A program made the position numbers and the translations under genes. From NCBI RefSeq assembly GCF_958450345.1, contig NC_088781.1, positions 78,815,797-78,879,796 on the forward strand: a stretch of DNA of 64,000 nucleotides. The letters run 5' to 3'. Positions 43,276 to 54,015 of the stretch are shown here, in pieces. How positions within the stretch are numbered: position 1 is the first letter of the stretch; every line of letters starts with the position of its first letter. The notes under the pieces are model-generated. The model saw only the letters and a program-made list of their open reading frames with translations, made no database searches and was not told the origin of the DNA. Source of the DNA: Calliphora vicina. Taxonomy: Eukaryota > Arthropoda > Insecta > Diptera > Calliphoridae.

Positions 43276-44065
43276 CTAGTTAAATTTCTTCCAATTACAT
43301 TTCCTAAAATTGTATTCTGGTTCTGCTACATTTCGATAGAATGAAGTTAGATTCTCTGTTACGTCTAAAATTAATTTAATCTCAATTGCGTTATGGTCAC
43401 TATCGTATTCAATTGTTTTAAGGCAATTGATTAAGTTATTTTCCCTTATCATCTCTAGGCGAGCATCGGCTATACACAAATCTATAAACGACTTACCACC
43501 TCTAGGGAAAGTGGGAAAGCTTGAGGCATATAATTTACATTTAAAGTTTATATCATTACTTGACATCCAGTCACTTAATATATTGCCTTTTGTATTGTTA
43601 ATTTCATTCCCCCAATCTTTATGCTTACTGTTTAGGTCACCCGCAATCACATAATAATTATCTAAGCTTTGCAAGTTTAAAAATAAAAATAACTGATGGA
43701 GTTCAAGCTTAAAACATTCATTATTATTACCTGATGGATAATATACTGATGCTATGTATAATGTTTTATTAGAAGCTAAAGGTATGTTTATAACACAACA
43801 TTCAAGATATTTGAAGTTATTGATAGTTTTGTTAAAAAAATCTTATACCACCACCTCTTATTGAATTAAGCCTATCTTTTCGAATAATCTCATAATTTTC
43901 AAATAATATTTTATGTTTTATATTAAGCTTGGTTTCATTGAGCAGTACACAGTCTGGTTTATGTTCTATAATAAAATCATAAAGATCATTTCGTTTACTT
44001 AATCTAATCAACGAATTAACATTTATATGAATAATTTTGAAGTTTTTTAGTTTTAATTCAGCCAT
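43276..44065 (-). pseudogene. ORF2 endonuclease of the minus-strand LINE
   Basis: The ATG at 44065 starts MAELKLKNFKIIHINVNSLI, the first strand with its Asn, then CVLLNETKL (catalytic Glu) and a stop after GGGIRFF. The frame resumes at 43674: YVIAGDLNSKHKDWGNEINN (Asp and Asn), SFIDLCIADARLE, and TIEYDSDHNAIEIKL (Ser-Asp-His end). An APE-type nuclease with one break in the middle. Confidence 0.82.
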
Positions 44066-44074
44066 TGTGATAAA

Positions 44075-45287
44075 TTAGATTTCTAACATCGAATAAATAG
44101 TATCAATACGAGATGCTTGCAGCTCAATTTGTTTTTGCAGATTTACAATTTGAATGGCTACATTTTGAATTGTATTTTTTAAATCTTCTAATAGACAATT
44201 AATGGGTGTTGTATTGTTTAAATTATACAAATTTGAATTATTTTCTGCATTATTATTGTTGTTCTTCAAAATATTAGCGTAGCTAATGTTGTTGTTCAGA
44301 AACATCTGTGGTTTGTTGGATCTGTTTTGTTTTATCATTTGTTTTTTATTTTGTAATTTCTTTTGCAATTCTTTATATTTCTCGCAACCTTTGTAAGAAG
44401 CGGGGTGACCATGTTTATTACAAAGAACGCAGAAGAGTTTTTCGCGTTCATTTGGTGGAATTTTTAAGACACACGCAGAGCTTCTTGACTTTGATCGCAT
44501 TTTACACACCTCTGCGGTATATAGCAATTAGCCGCACTATCGAAGAAGTTTTGACATCTACGACATTGTGGAATATCCTGTTTCCTTAAGGGTTCCCAAA
44601 AGATACATCTGTGGAGTAGTTCTTTTATTGACTTTAGTTCACTTATTTTACTATTTCCACTAATTTGAGTTAGGAATATTGGAAGATTAATATCATTTTG
44701 TATGTATTTATTGGTAGCAAATTGTGTAACTTTTTTGAATTTTAGATTTTCGTTTTCAAAACGAAGTAATTCATTAAAAATTTCATTATTGTCAATATTG
44801 GCACTTAGGCCATTTAATAATAATGTTTTTGTTTTCTCATTCTTGGGAGTAAAAGTAAAGAAGTTAGCTTTTGTTTTTTGAAGATGTGTTTTAACTCTTT
44901 CGTAATCTGTCAATGACGTCATAAATAATGACAATTTTTTATTACTGATATTGTTAAATTCTCTTATTTTGAACTCTTTTATTTTAAGGCCTTCTTTTAT
45001 GAACTCTATAAGTTGATCAATATCAACGTCATAGATATTTAACGGTGGAATTTTTTTATTTTTTACTTGTATATTTGGGATAGTTCTTGAATTGTTGTTC
45101 TTCTCATTATTAAGATAATTATTGTTGGTTCCTTTATTAATAGGTTCATTGTTTCGCTGAATGTGATAATTTCTTCATTACATTCTTCACTTGCGAGAGC
45201 ATAATAAAAATTATTTTTGAGATGTTTAGGGTCAGAACTTAAGTTTACACTATTTTTTCTTTTCACTTTCAGTTGTAATTGGGGCAT
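44075..45287 (-). pseudogene. ORF1 (gag-like) of the minus-strand LINE
   Basis: Three successive frames. First, MPQLQLKVKRKNSVNL with an FYYALASEE motif. Second (44934-44464), LQKTKANFFTFTPKNEKTKT, then FLTQISGNSKISELKS and the knuckle IPQCRRCQNFFDSAANC. Third (to 44075), LFCVLCNKHGHPASYKGCEK, an Asn-rich linker with ISYANILK, and a C-terminal coiled coil VAIQIVNLQKQIELQASRID. ORF1 proteins of this clade coat element RNA. Two frameshifts, at about 45063 and 44500, make it non-functional as it stands. Confidence 0.8.
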
Positions 45288-45299
45288 TGGCTTTGCTCA

Positions 45300-47073
45300 T
45301 GTTGATTTTTATTTTAAAGAGTCTCTGTCTCTATTTATTTGATATTTATTGTTGTATCACCGAAAAGTAATACATTTGTAAATACATTTAGGCATTGAAA
45401 CAATTTAATAAATATGTATACGTTCGTACTTTTAACACGTCCGATCACCATGACAAGTGAAATCAGAATCCGCCAAGTGATAAGACATTTGTGACAATTG
45501 CTGTCCTTAAGGGATACATTGTGTCCTGAAATCATATACCACTAACTCTAATGTACATACATATCAAACTTACATTCGAATGATTTTTTATTTGTGTTGG
45601 TCACAATACACACTCACTTTTCAATGCGAAAGCGAAAGAATGTTACAGCATTGACGAGTAAAGTGAATCGTGTGAAACATTGAAGATGACAAATGAATGT
45701 GCTCTCATGAGTTGAAAACGTTCAGTGCTGAGCTGAAAACGCGCAGTATGATGAATGATTCACTTCGCTCAGTTGAGTGAATAGTTCAATTGAACTGGGT
45801 CATTCATGAGCTACACAACTCTAGTAATATCTCATAATTGTTTAAAATTTTTAAATCGGTCTAAAAATGTGTGAGTTAGAGGCACTACGACCTACCATAA
45901 AACAGTTTTTTCAAAATAACTCAAAATTTTGAGTTTGTTTCAAAATCTTTGAAAACGGTTTTAGTATCTACGGTTTTAGTAGCCTACAACCTCCATTAGG
46001 TTGCTTTTTAAGTTCTCACAAAAAGTGTTATTTTGAAGCAGAGTGTAATAAAATAATGTCATCAGAAGAATGAAATGGTTTATGGGTCAGGTATGCATTA
46101 TAATTATGGTAATTTTTTAATTTTTGTACCACGTGTATATTTGTATAAAAATTCAAAATACCGCTAACTTTAAAATTAGTGGACTAATGAATAATGCAAA
46201 CGCTGAACTCACTTATTGCAAAAAATCATATCTATGATTATATGATTGTTCAAACATGGTGTAAAATTTCAGTACATTTAATTTTGCAGTATGATTTGAA
46301 GAAAAGTATTTTCCATTGAAAATGTTGTGTATAACATTTCATTAGAAAATTGTGTATAATAGTATTTTCTACAGACAATGTTTTGTATAAATGTATATAA
46401 AAAATTGTATTTTCCATAAAAAGAAAGTCTAATAACTATCACCAAATCAAACAAAATTAGTTTGAAAAAAACGTGCACATTTTTTTGCTGGAATCAGCAA
46501 TGCAGACACATCCGAAAGTCAGACGAAATCCTAATAAAGAAGGCAAAATGTTAAATGTGAAGAAATAGTATTAAGTCCTGTGGTTTATTATTAATCTCAA
46601 GTAGATATGTATGCGTGTCTAATATTATTTGTATAAGTTCATTAATTTAAATGCCCTATTAAACCCATCGCATTTTATTGCTACATCCTGACACCTATGA
46701 TATAAATTTATCGTCGCAGGATCATTAAGCAAGTTAAACATTTCATACCACTATTATAACTTTCAGGTTTTTAGGATAATCTAGGATCAAAGTACCATTA
46801 AGAGTCACTTTGGAAGTTCTCATATTGCACAGACAATGAATACACAACAAAATTAAAAAATCGTTAACAACCAAAAATAATCCTTTCTTTAAGTGAACAG
46901 GTACACTTGTAATACATATGGGAAATAAAACTTTTTTGTTATCGTTGTTTAAAAAAATCAAAGACTCGTTTTGCAATATGATTGCAATGGTCCAAGAACC
47001 CATTTTCGATGTGAAAAGCTGGTAAATTCCTCATAACTCCATGATTTGTAAATCCAAGTACCAACTGAGTCTA
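45300..47073. other. AT-rich intron DNA
   Basis: Holds the inverted partner (about 45473-45528) of a 60-bp piece at 37.85 kb. At about 45620-45810 there are several TGAATG/CATTCA and GTGAAT groups (loose inverted repeat). At 46274-46440 an imperfect repeat of TTTTCCATTGAAAATGTTGT occurs. No coding recognised. Confidence 0.45.
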
Positions 47074-48869
47074 AAGGTAGGGTCAGACTACGCAAATTAT
47101 TTGACACAAGATGTTTCATGTGTTTGATCAAAACTACATCAAATAATTCATGGGTTGATTTTGTGTTCACACTGTACACATTTATTTGCCATATTTGTTT
47201 AATCAAACTACACCGAAATACTATCAAACACACAAAGGGGAAAATATATTTGACTTGTGGTCACATTTATGGTAATATTTGTTCTAAATAATTATTAAAT
47301 AAAGCTGCAAAACAACTTTAATTTATTTCATCAATAAAAAAGACATTTCTAGAAAGTAAAATATTACCAGATTTTGCTTTACATTTGAAAGAATTATGAA
47401 ATTTCAGTACTTTTATTTAAGCGTCAAATATTTTATGTTTCTAGTTTGAACACAAAATATTTTTGCACTGCAAACAAGAAAATAGCTGAATTTGGTCAAA
47501 CAAATTTATTTGCCAATATGAAAACATTCTTGTAATGTGACCAATGTGTGACCACTAAACAGCAAATATTTTCATTTTGGGTATTTTTTTATTTGATCTT
47601 GCAATTCATTTGCAAGATCAAACAGCGTCAAATAACAGCTATTGCATCATGTGTTATCGCAAAAGTAGTGTTGCTATATCTTAAATTAAAAATCGCTAAA
47701 TAATGAAAACAAATCGCGAAAAGAACACAAGCTTGAACAATTTAATAATATAATTATTAAATGTTTATTTATTAAATATATTACTATCACAATTCATAAT
47801 TGAAATTGAATGGAAATGTAATCATTAATTCCAATTCAATCGCATTATCTAAAAATTTATAATAAAAATGTTTGTATGATACTAAAATCAGAAAAGTGAA
47901 AAATGCTATTAGACATATTCTTCTTCTGCAGTAAAAAAAAAATTAAACAGATCATACTGTTTAAGAATTATTTTTTAATTACAATCAATTCATACTATTT
48001 ATGTATGTATAAAAAATTTTCTTTGATTTTAAATTCAATCTGTAAAATTTCAGTTAATATTCCATATGTACATATGAGCAATTTTAAATTTTGAAAATAG
48101 ACAAACTCCATGTATAAATAAAAAATAATCAAACATCAGACTATGTTAAACGTATAAAAATATAAATCGCATAAAATTGCAAAAATCGCAACATAGACTT
48201 CATGTCTTCAATTAGTTTTTCTCCCAGTATGTCATTCTAGGCTGAATGACTTTTATGTGAAGAAGAAGACTTCATTTATTGATGCAATTATTTAGTGAAA
48301 ATAATTTAAATAACAAATATTCAAGAAATATTGAATATCTATTTATGTTTAAAAAAAAAATAGTGAATTTGTGTCTTTAATTTAGTACGAAAAATATTTA
48401 AATAATCTCCTCTTATTTTTCCGCCATGCTGAGCAAATAATTTTCTGTTTTTTTCTATTTGATCAAACAATTATTTTATGAAAGTGTTTGATATAGTGTG
48501 ACCACACGGCAAATATATTTACTGATTCTTTTTCGCAGCAGTTTGGTCAAACAAAAAGTGAAAATTTAAATTCAATATATGATAACAAAATTCAATAAAT
48601 CTCTAATAAAATGATTACTTTACAATTCGAAATAAGTGCTTTAACCTTAAAAATATTTGCAAGATCAAATTATATATTTTTTAGGTATTTATGTAGCTAG
48701 TGGTCACACTTTGTTCACATTAAGAAAATATTTTGTTTGCCGACAAATAATTTTGTTTGACTAAAATCATCTGTTTTGTTGTTTGCTCTAAATTTTATTT
48801 GTGGTCAGATTCAGGCAATGAAATATTTGACGATAAACGTCAAATATTAGCTGTGTGTGACCGTACCTT
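47074..48869. mobile_element. TIR element, 1.8 kb, with iterated TGTGACCA / CAAATATT motifs
   Basis: The left end AAGGTAGGGTCAGAC and right end GTGTGACCGTACCTT are imperfect inverted repeats, followed inward by AATTATTTGAC and GTCAAATATT. The pair TGTGACCA (or TGGTCACA) with CAAATATTT recurs at about 47255, 47545, 48505, 48700 and 48805. Most intervening DNA is AT-rich with no coding. The duplication is not clear, so the superfamily is open. Confidence 0.6.
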
Positions 48870-49343
48870 AAGATGTACCAATAAATTACAATTATACCAT
48901 GTTTTCCAATCCTGCACAGTACAGATTTATTTGTAAACGAGCATCTGACAGTTAACGTCTAATAACACTTTATACACATTTAAATTGTTAAAAGGGCTAG
49001 TCGTGCAAATTATATTTTATATATAATTCTGGCACGCTAAACACAATACTGCTCAAAGTTTTAAAATCGTAAAACTGTTTATGGATTTGAAATCTACGGA
49101 AAATAATCTCTTAGTTAAGTAACATTTGTTATTTTATTATTTAAGGATTGCGTAAGGAAATTTTCGGTGTTCAGTTTAATGCCAACAGTTTTTATCACAG
49201 CTAATATAATAAGAGTACTACAGAAAATTTATATTGGTAAATCATTACTTTTTATGAGTTCTTTGAAACTATTAAACAAAAATCCTTAGAATACAATAGT
49301 AATTTATAAATTTTATTTTTTAAATTTGTTTTTTACTATTAAG

Positions 49344-49535
49344 CTTACGATGTACATGCTGATCTTGATGATGTAAATTGTGATATTGAAATAAAATCTA
49401 AGCTAATTGAACAATTGGAATTATCGCATAAAAGGATGGTACTTATGAAACAACACTATGAGGATAAGTTAATGCTTTTGAGCTCAAAAATATTAAGTAC
49501 TCAAAGAGAGCGAGATGAAATGTTGGCTAATATTG
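49344..49535 (+). CDS. Klp31E: KIF21-family kinesin, internal exon B (coiled-coil stalk)
   Basis: This 192-bp exon lies between TTACTATTAAG and GTAAGT, phase 1 at both ends, matching exons A and C. It reads AYDVHADLDDVNCDIEIKSK then LIEQLELSHKRM, HYEDKLMLLSSKI and TQRERDEMLANI. Human KIF21A/B have the same layout at this point (a CEIEIKQKLIDEL helix, QYEEKLMLLQ, then TQLERDxVLQNL), which makes this the decisive exon for the family. It is a heptad-patterned helix of the dimerising stalk. There is no stop or frameshift. Neighbouring DNA is transposon, so selection on this exon stands out clearly. Confidence 0.93.
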
Positions 49536-49779
49536 GTAAGTTTTTTAATTTTGTTTAAAAATATTTATATGTTGCGAAATAACGTATGAATGGTTAAATG
49601 GGTTTCTTTGGACACATTAAAGACGCCCTCTGTGAACCCAGTTTTATAAAACATTGTGGGAAACTACGCAACTAGAAAAATGTTAAAACCCTTTCGTCGA
49701 TAAGTGTATGTTTGGAAAATTGCATTGAGAAAAGCATATGGTAGTTAATGTGTATTGAGGTGTTTTCGATTTGGTTTAC

Positions 49780-50125
49780 AGTTACATACTTAACTTCATA
49801 GGCGTAATGGCTGCCAGAGCCTGGCCCTTCAAACTTGGTCACGCCGGGTCCCACATTTTATTAATGTATGTTATCTCTATTAGGTGAAGAGATATTTCGT
49901 TTGCTCGATCTTTTTTGTTTTTTTTGATATGGAGGGTCGATATTTTTTAAATATATCAGCTAATTTGCGATAAAATTCTAAATAAAGTAGAAACTTCAGA
50001 TACGTGTAACTTTTTATACGGAGATAACTGTTAGCAAGTATTTTTTATTTTTGGTGATTTTATTGAAAACACCTCAGCTCCAACCATGAAATAGTTCCAG
50101 AGATACCGAATTATTTCCTAAGTAA
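49780..50125. mobile_element. Transib-like fragment
   Basis: TTGGTCACGCCGGGTC, GTGAAGAGATATTTCG, GATATGGAGGGTCGATA and GTAACTTTTTATACGG in the order of the 15.1-kb element, then ACCTCAGCTCCAACCATG and AGATACCGAATTATTTCC, which belong to the terminal block. Its internal part has been deleted and no CACTGTG end remains. Confidence 0.65.
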
Positions 50126-51270
50126 TGTATAAAAGTCTATTGAAAATAAATCTGTCACTGCTGGCTGATCCGATTAACATACAATTTCACATAGGCGTCG
50201 CATAGGTTATGTATTTTTAAAATTTCACCGGGTTTTTGTTGATCTTGTATTTAAGTTATTTAGGGGCTTCGGAAAGTTGATTTCAACATACAGACGAACA
50301 AGGTTATATCGACTCCAATATCTACTCATATAACTATCCAGAATACATATACTTTATGGGGTCGCAAATGCAAAATGTAGAAATTACAAACGAAATGACA
50401 ACTTATATACAAACTTACCACTCAACTGTGTTTCCAAATCAAAATCTAGGTGGACAAAACTATTTTGAGCTCTTTTTATATAGAATTGGCGTCTCCGATT
50501 CCAAAAAAAAAAAATTTAAAAGATAAATACAAACTTTTGTTCAAGTTTTACTATGTATATTTCAAGTTACAGTAGGGTCTAGATATATAAAAATCAATAA
50601 TAAAAAAAAATATTTCTAAAAATTCCATTCCGTAAAAATTAAAAAAAAGTATTTCGGCGGGTGCTGGCGGCTACAATTTTTTTACAAAGACATTCCCCAG
50701 AAGTTTCTTTAAATGATGTATATAGTCATTGGACGGGCTTCGACGGTCTTTGTTTTTTGGCAACCTATATAATATTCAGTATATTTGAGACCCAAGTTTA
50801 AAGGACTATAACAGGAAAATATAGAGCCGCATAAATATAAGATATACACTTAATAAAATCCTATATCAATCTTTATTTATGTTTTGATGTATGAATTTCT
50901 ATATGGTAAAACAATTGAGATATATGTAATTTAGTAAAGCAGTAAATTAAAAAAAATTAACGAAAATATGATTCAAAATGTTTGAACTTCTGGCGCTTTT
51001 GTCGAGAAAACGAAATGTCCAATTGAAAAATCCATTTGTATTGGAGGAGAGCCGATTGTCAGCTTCCGAAAAAACTTCGTTTTTCCAAATTCTGAAGATA
51101 TCGACTTTTATAATCTTGTCCACCTAGATTTTGATTTGGAACCATAGTGCACTCATAAGCTTAGCGGGTATACAAATCATATCATATTAGCTTAGTGTGT
51201 AAACGTGCTAAGTCAGTCCTCTTTTTATGAAAAATACACTGTTTACGTAAAAAAGTTAACAATCACACTG
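50126..51270. other. Intron DNA with a fragment of the dispersed fly repeat
   Basis: At about 50275-50400 the sequence GTTGATTTCAACATACAGAC to TACTTTATGGGGTCG is a diverged copy of the repeat at 58364-58470. AGAAATTACAAACGAAATGA follows, a continuation I recall from other fly copies. At 50440-50460 and 51120-51140 CTAGGTGGACAAAACT is mirrored by TTGTCCACCTAGATTTTGAT, suggesting another foldback about 700 bp long. No coding. Confidence 0.5.
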
Positions 51271-51271
51271 T

Positions 51272-51301
51272 GCTAGTTGAAAAAACTGTCAAGCGCTGCA
51301 C
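51272..51301. repeat. Terminal scrap CACACTGTGCTAGTTGAA
   Basis: Thirty bp that also form one end of the piece at 42.26-42.45 kb, directly next to the next element's CACACTGTGG end. Confidence 0.55.
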
Positions 51302-51302
51302 A

Positions 51303-52205
51303 CTGTGGTAATCACAAATCTAGCTGGACAAAATTAAAAAATAAATGTCTGGCAACATTCCTTCTGATCATTTAATGAGCTTCTCAATACAATAGGGAAC
51401 TGTAATTCATGTTTTGTTTTTTTGTTTTTTAGCTCCGATTAGGAAAAACTAAGCTTTAAAGTCAGTTGTTGTCAACAGGTACATTAAGATTTCAAAGAGA
51501 AGTGTATTTTTTGTGTGGCTTTGGTTTATGATTAAAAAGGCTACGGTGATTTTATTGTCATAATTTGTTTATATTATTAAGCTCTATTTCAAGGAAATAT
51601 GCAACAATTTCCTTTTAATTATTTCCATTGTAACTATTAAAAAAAACTATTTTTTGTGAGAAGATCAGAAATTGGAAAAAATAAAATATTTCCTTTTTTC
51701 AAGTAGAGTTAAAGCTGTTTATTCAGCATAGTTCCGCTGTAAAACTATATTTGGGTTAATCTGCCAAGTGTTCACTTTAAGGTGAATCAAAAACATCTTG
51801 CGCATTTTTGCGACCGCCATACATTTTTTCACTTTTCCAGTATGACCTACACAAAGATAAAATAAAATATTTCCTTTTTTCAAGTAGAGTTAAAGCTGTT
51901 TATTCCGGATAGTTCCGATGTAGAACTATATTTGAGTTAATCTTTCAAGTGTTCACTTCAAGGTAAATCAAAAACATCTTACGCATTCTTGCGACCGCCA
52001 TACATTTTTTCACTTTTCCGTATGACTTCTACTTTTTCACTTAAGAAAATTTTTGAAGAATGGGTAAAAACATTGCGAAAAAAAGTGGGTTTTTTATAAT
52101 CGTTTATATATTTGAACTTATTTTTTATATGATTCATAAGTGAGAAGTGAACCCAACGTGATTTATTAATTTTGTCCAGTTAGATTTGCGATCTACCACA
52201 CTGTG
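51303..52205. mobile_element. CACA-ended TIR element, about 0.9 kb, with a 181-bp tandem duplication
   Basis: CACACTGTGGTAATCACAAA and TTTGCGATCTACCACACTGT then G are inverted ends that extend through TCTAGCTGGACAAAATTAA. The inside carries a direct tandem duplication (51680-51850 and 51861-52031, offset 181 bp, a few per cent different). Flanks are CGCTG and CCCCG, not a clear duplication. It abuts the Jockey ORF1 part at 52206. Confidence 0.62.
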
Positions 52206-52210
52206 CCCCG

Positions 52211-52477
52211 TTGCAACAGACATATGACAACAAAGTAACATATGCAAATGTACTTAGAAACAACCACACTCAGACGCAAGTCCGTCAACTCCAAAACGAA
52301 AATGTGAACCCAGAGGTAAGAGAGCAAACTCCAATTTTCAATTTTACCAGACTAGAATCTACAATAGAAACTCTTGTGCAATCGGTAAATAACTTTACAA
52401 ACTCAATGAGTAACATGATGCAAGAAATGCTTAAGATGCAATCAATGTTATTGCAGGCTGTGCTTAACAGACCATGA
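52211..52477 (+). pseudogene. Jockey ORF1 C-terminus, copy 2
   Basis: NKVTYANVLRNN, a usual Jockey ORF1 motif, then a helix ESTIETLVQSVNNFTNSMSN and MMQEMLKMQSMLLQAVLN, ending NRP at TGA. The knuckles and N-terminal part are gone; the element at 51.3-52.2 kb begins directly upstream. The last four bases ATGA hold the ORF2 start, which implies translation by reinitiation. Confidence 0.82.
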
Positions 52478-53390
52478 ACTGCCTAAGAATATGTTTTTGG
52501 AATGCAAACGGCATACGCCAACACAAAAACGAACTCAAGTATTTTTTAAGAAATCAACAAATTTATGTAATGCTGGTTTCTGAAACTCATTTGACGTCCA
52601 GAAGTTCATTTCGAATAAATGGATATGTAATATATGACACCAAAGATCCCAGAGGTAGAGCATGCGGAGGCTCGGCAATTTTAATAAAAGCTCGAATCAA
52701 ACACTACTTAATGTGTGATCTTTGAGAAGATTATCTTCAAGCTACTACAATCTGTCTTGAAGATTTTCATCGAAACTTAGTGATTTCGTCGATATACTCA
52801 CCCCCTAGATTTTCAATTACAATATAATAGATTTTTTAAATCAGTAGGCCCCCGTTTCCTGGCTGCTGGCGATTATAATGCTAAGCACACATTCTGGGGA
52901 TCACGACTGATTATCCCTAAAGGTCGTGTTTTGTTCGATACAATTTCTAAAATGGGTTTGAATGTGCTTTCGAGCGGCCAACCTACTTACTGGCCTTTGA
53001 CCTACTTTAATGGTTATTGATTTTTGCGTGATGAAAAATATCTCTAGAGAAATGATTCAAATTGAATCCTCGCTGGAACTATCTTCAGATCACTCACCCA
53101 ATATTGTTACTTTATTGAGCCCCCGAGAAATTGTATCCCCAACTGGTAATTTAGCGATGGCAGGCACAAGAACAAATTGGCTCAAAAAATACCTCAGTAC
53201 ACATTGCTCGGAAAACATACCTAAGAACACCAGAAAACATCGATCACTCTCTTATCAATTTCGATAAAAATCTCAAACTGGCTGCTCAACATGCTACCCA
53301 AACCCCCCGACAAATCAGATATAATAGAATTAATTCTGCAGATGTCGAACGGCTCTTAAATGAAAAAAGAAGATTTCGCAGAGAGTAGCA
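52474..53390 (+). pseudogene. Jockey ORF2 endonuclease, copy 2
   Basis: MNCLRICFWNANGIRQHKNE (first strand with Asn), VMLVSETHLTSRSSF (Glu), GGSAILIKARIKH, then a stop at 52723-52725. In other frames come LVISSIYSPPRFS, FLAAGDYNAKHTFWGS (Asp and Asn) and LELSSDHSPNIVTL (Ser-Asp-His). The linker follows with NWLKKYLSTHCSENI. At least two stops and two slips. The enzyme would nick the genomic target. Confidence 0.82.
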
Positions 53391-53455
53391 ATTGCACAGA
53401 TCCCCCCAACTCAAATCGAAGCTTAAAGATTGTATAAAAAGACTTAAAAAAGCTC

Positions 53456-54015
53456 TTGGAATTTCGAAAAATGGAATCATTGAATAAATATTTAGAAAAC
53501 CTGGATGCAACCCCGCAATCGGATTACTCATTATGGCGAGCAACAAAAAGTCTTAAAAGACCCGTTATATGTAAGTCCTCCATGCGAAATTCAAGTGGTG
53601 GTTGGGCAAGAAATGATACTGAAAAAGGGAATCTGTTAATCATTTAAACAAAGTATTTACACCGAACACATCAAATGAAGCAATTGAGTTGCCACCTGTT
53701 GTACCCCATTTTGGAGCAGCCGTACCCCTACGTTTTGAGATTCGAGAGATCGAAAATGCTATTGTTGATTTAAACCCCAAGAAAGCGCCTGGTATGGACA
53801 AGATCAGCAACAAGATGCTTATGGAGCTACCCCGGATAGCAATAAAAATAATTCTTTTTATTTTTAACGCTATATTACGACTTGAATATTATCCTTCAGA
53901 ATGGAAGGTTTCACTGGTTACCATGATCCCAAGCCGGGAAAAGATTACACAAAAGTAGAATCGTACAGACCCATCAGCCTATTGTCTAGTATATCAAAGC
54001 TATTTGAGAAGATAC
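53456..54015 (+). pseudogene. Jockey ORF2 RT, first part, copy 2
   Basis: MESLNKYLENLDATPQSDYS then LWRATKSLKRP, the pre-RT block. A slip at about 53640 follows, then EIENAIVDLNPKKAPGMDKI and LEYYPSEWKVSLVTMIP, the first RT motif. Another slip at about 53930 (in the place of PGKD) leads into VESYRPISLLSSISKLFEK at 53955-54011, cut there by the hAT. Confidence 0.83.

Larger units (their letters stand above)
41595..45299 (-). mobile_element. Jockey-like LINE on the minus strand, rearranged
   Basis: ORF1 (45287 down to 44075) and ORF2 (44065 down to 41595) have the usual two-ORF layout with a roughly 10-bp gap. ORF2 is broken in several places, one of them a 26-bp hairpin at the YADD motif and one an inserted TE fragment. 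It opposes the host gene's direction and is a different family from Jockey copies 1-3. Confidence 0.8.
25704..49343 (+). other. 23,640-bp TE-filled intron of the KIF21 gene (phase 1)
   Basis: Donor G|GTATGA and acceptor TTACTATTAAG; the split codon is G|CT (Ala). The sequence I can explain inside it is almost wholly transposon. Both LINE orientations are present, and no other host exon was recognised, though a very short one could be missed. Confidence 0.85.
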
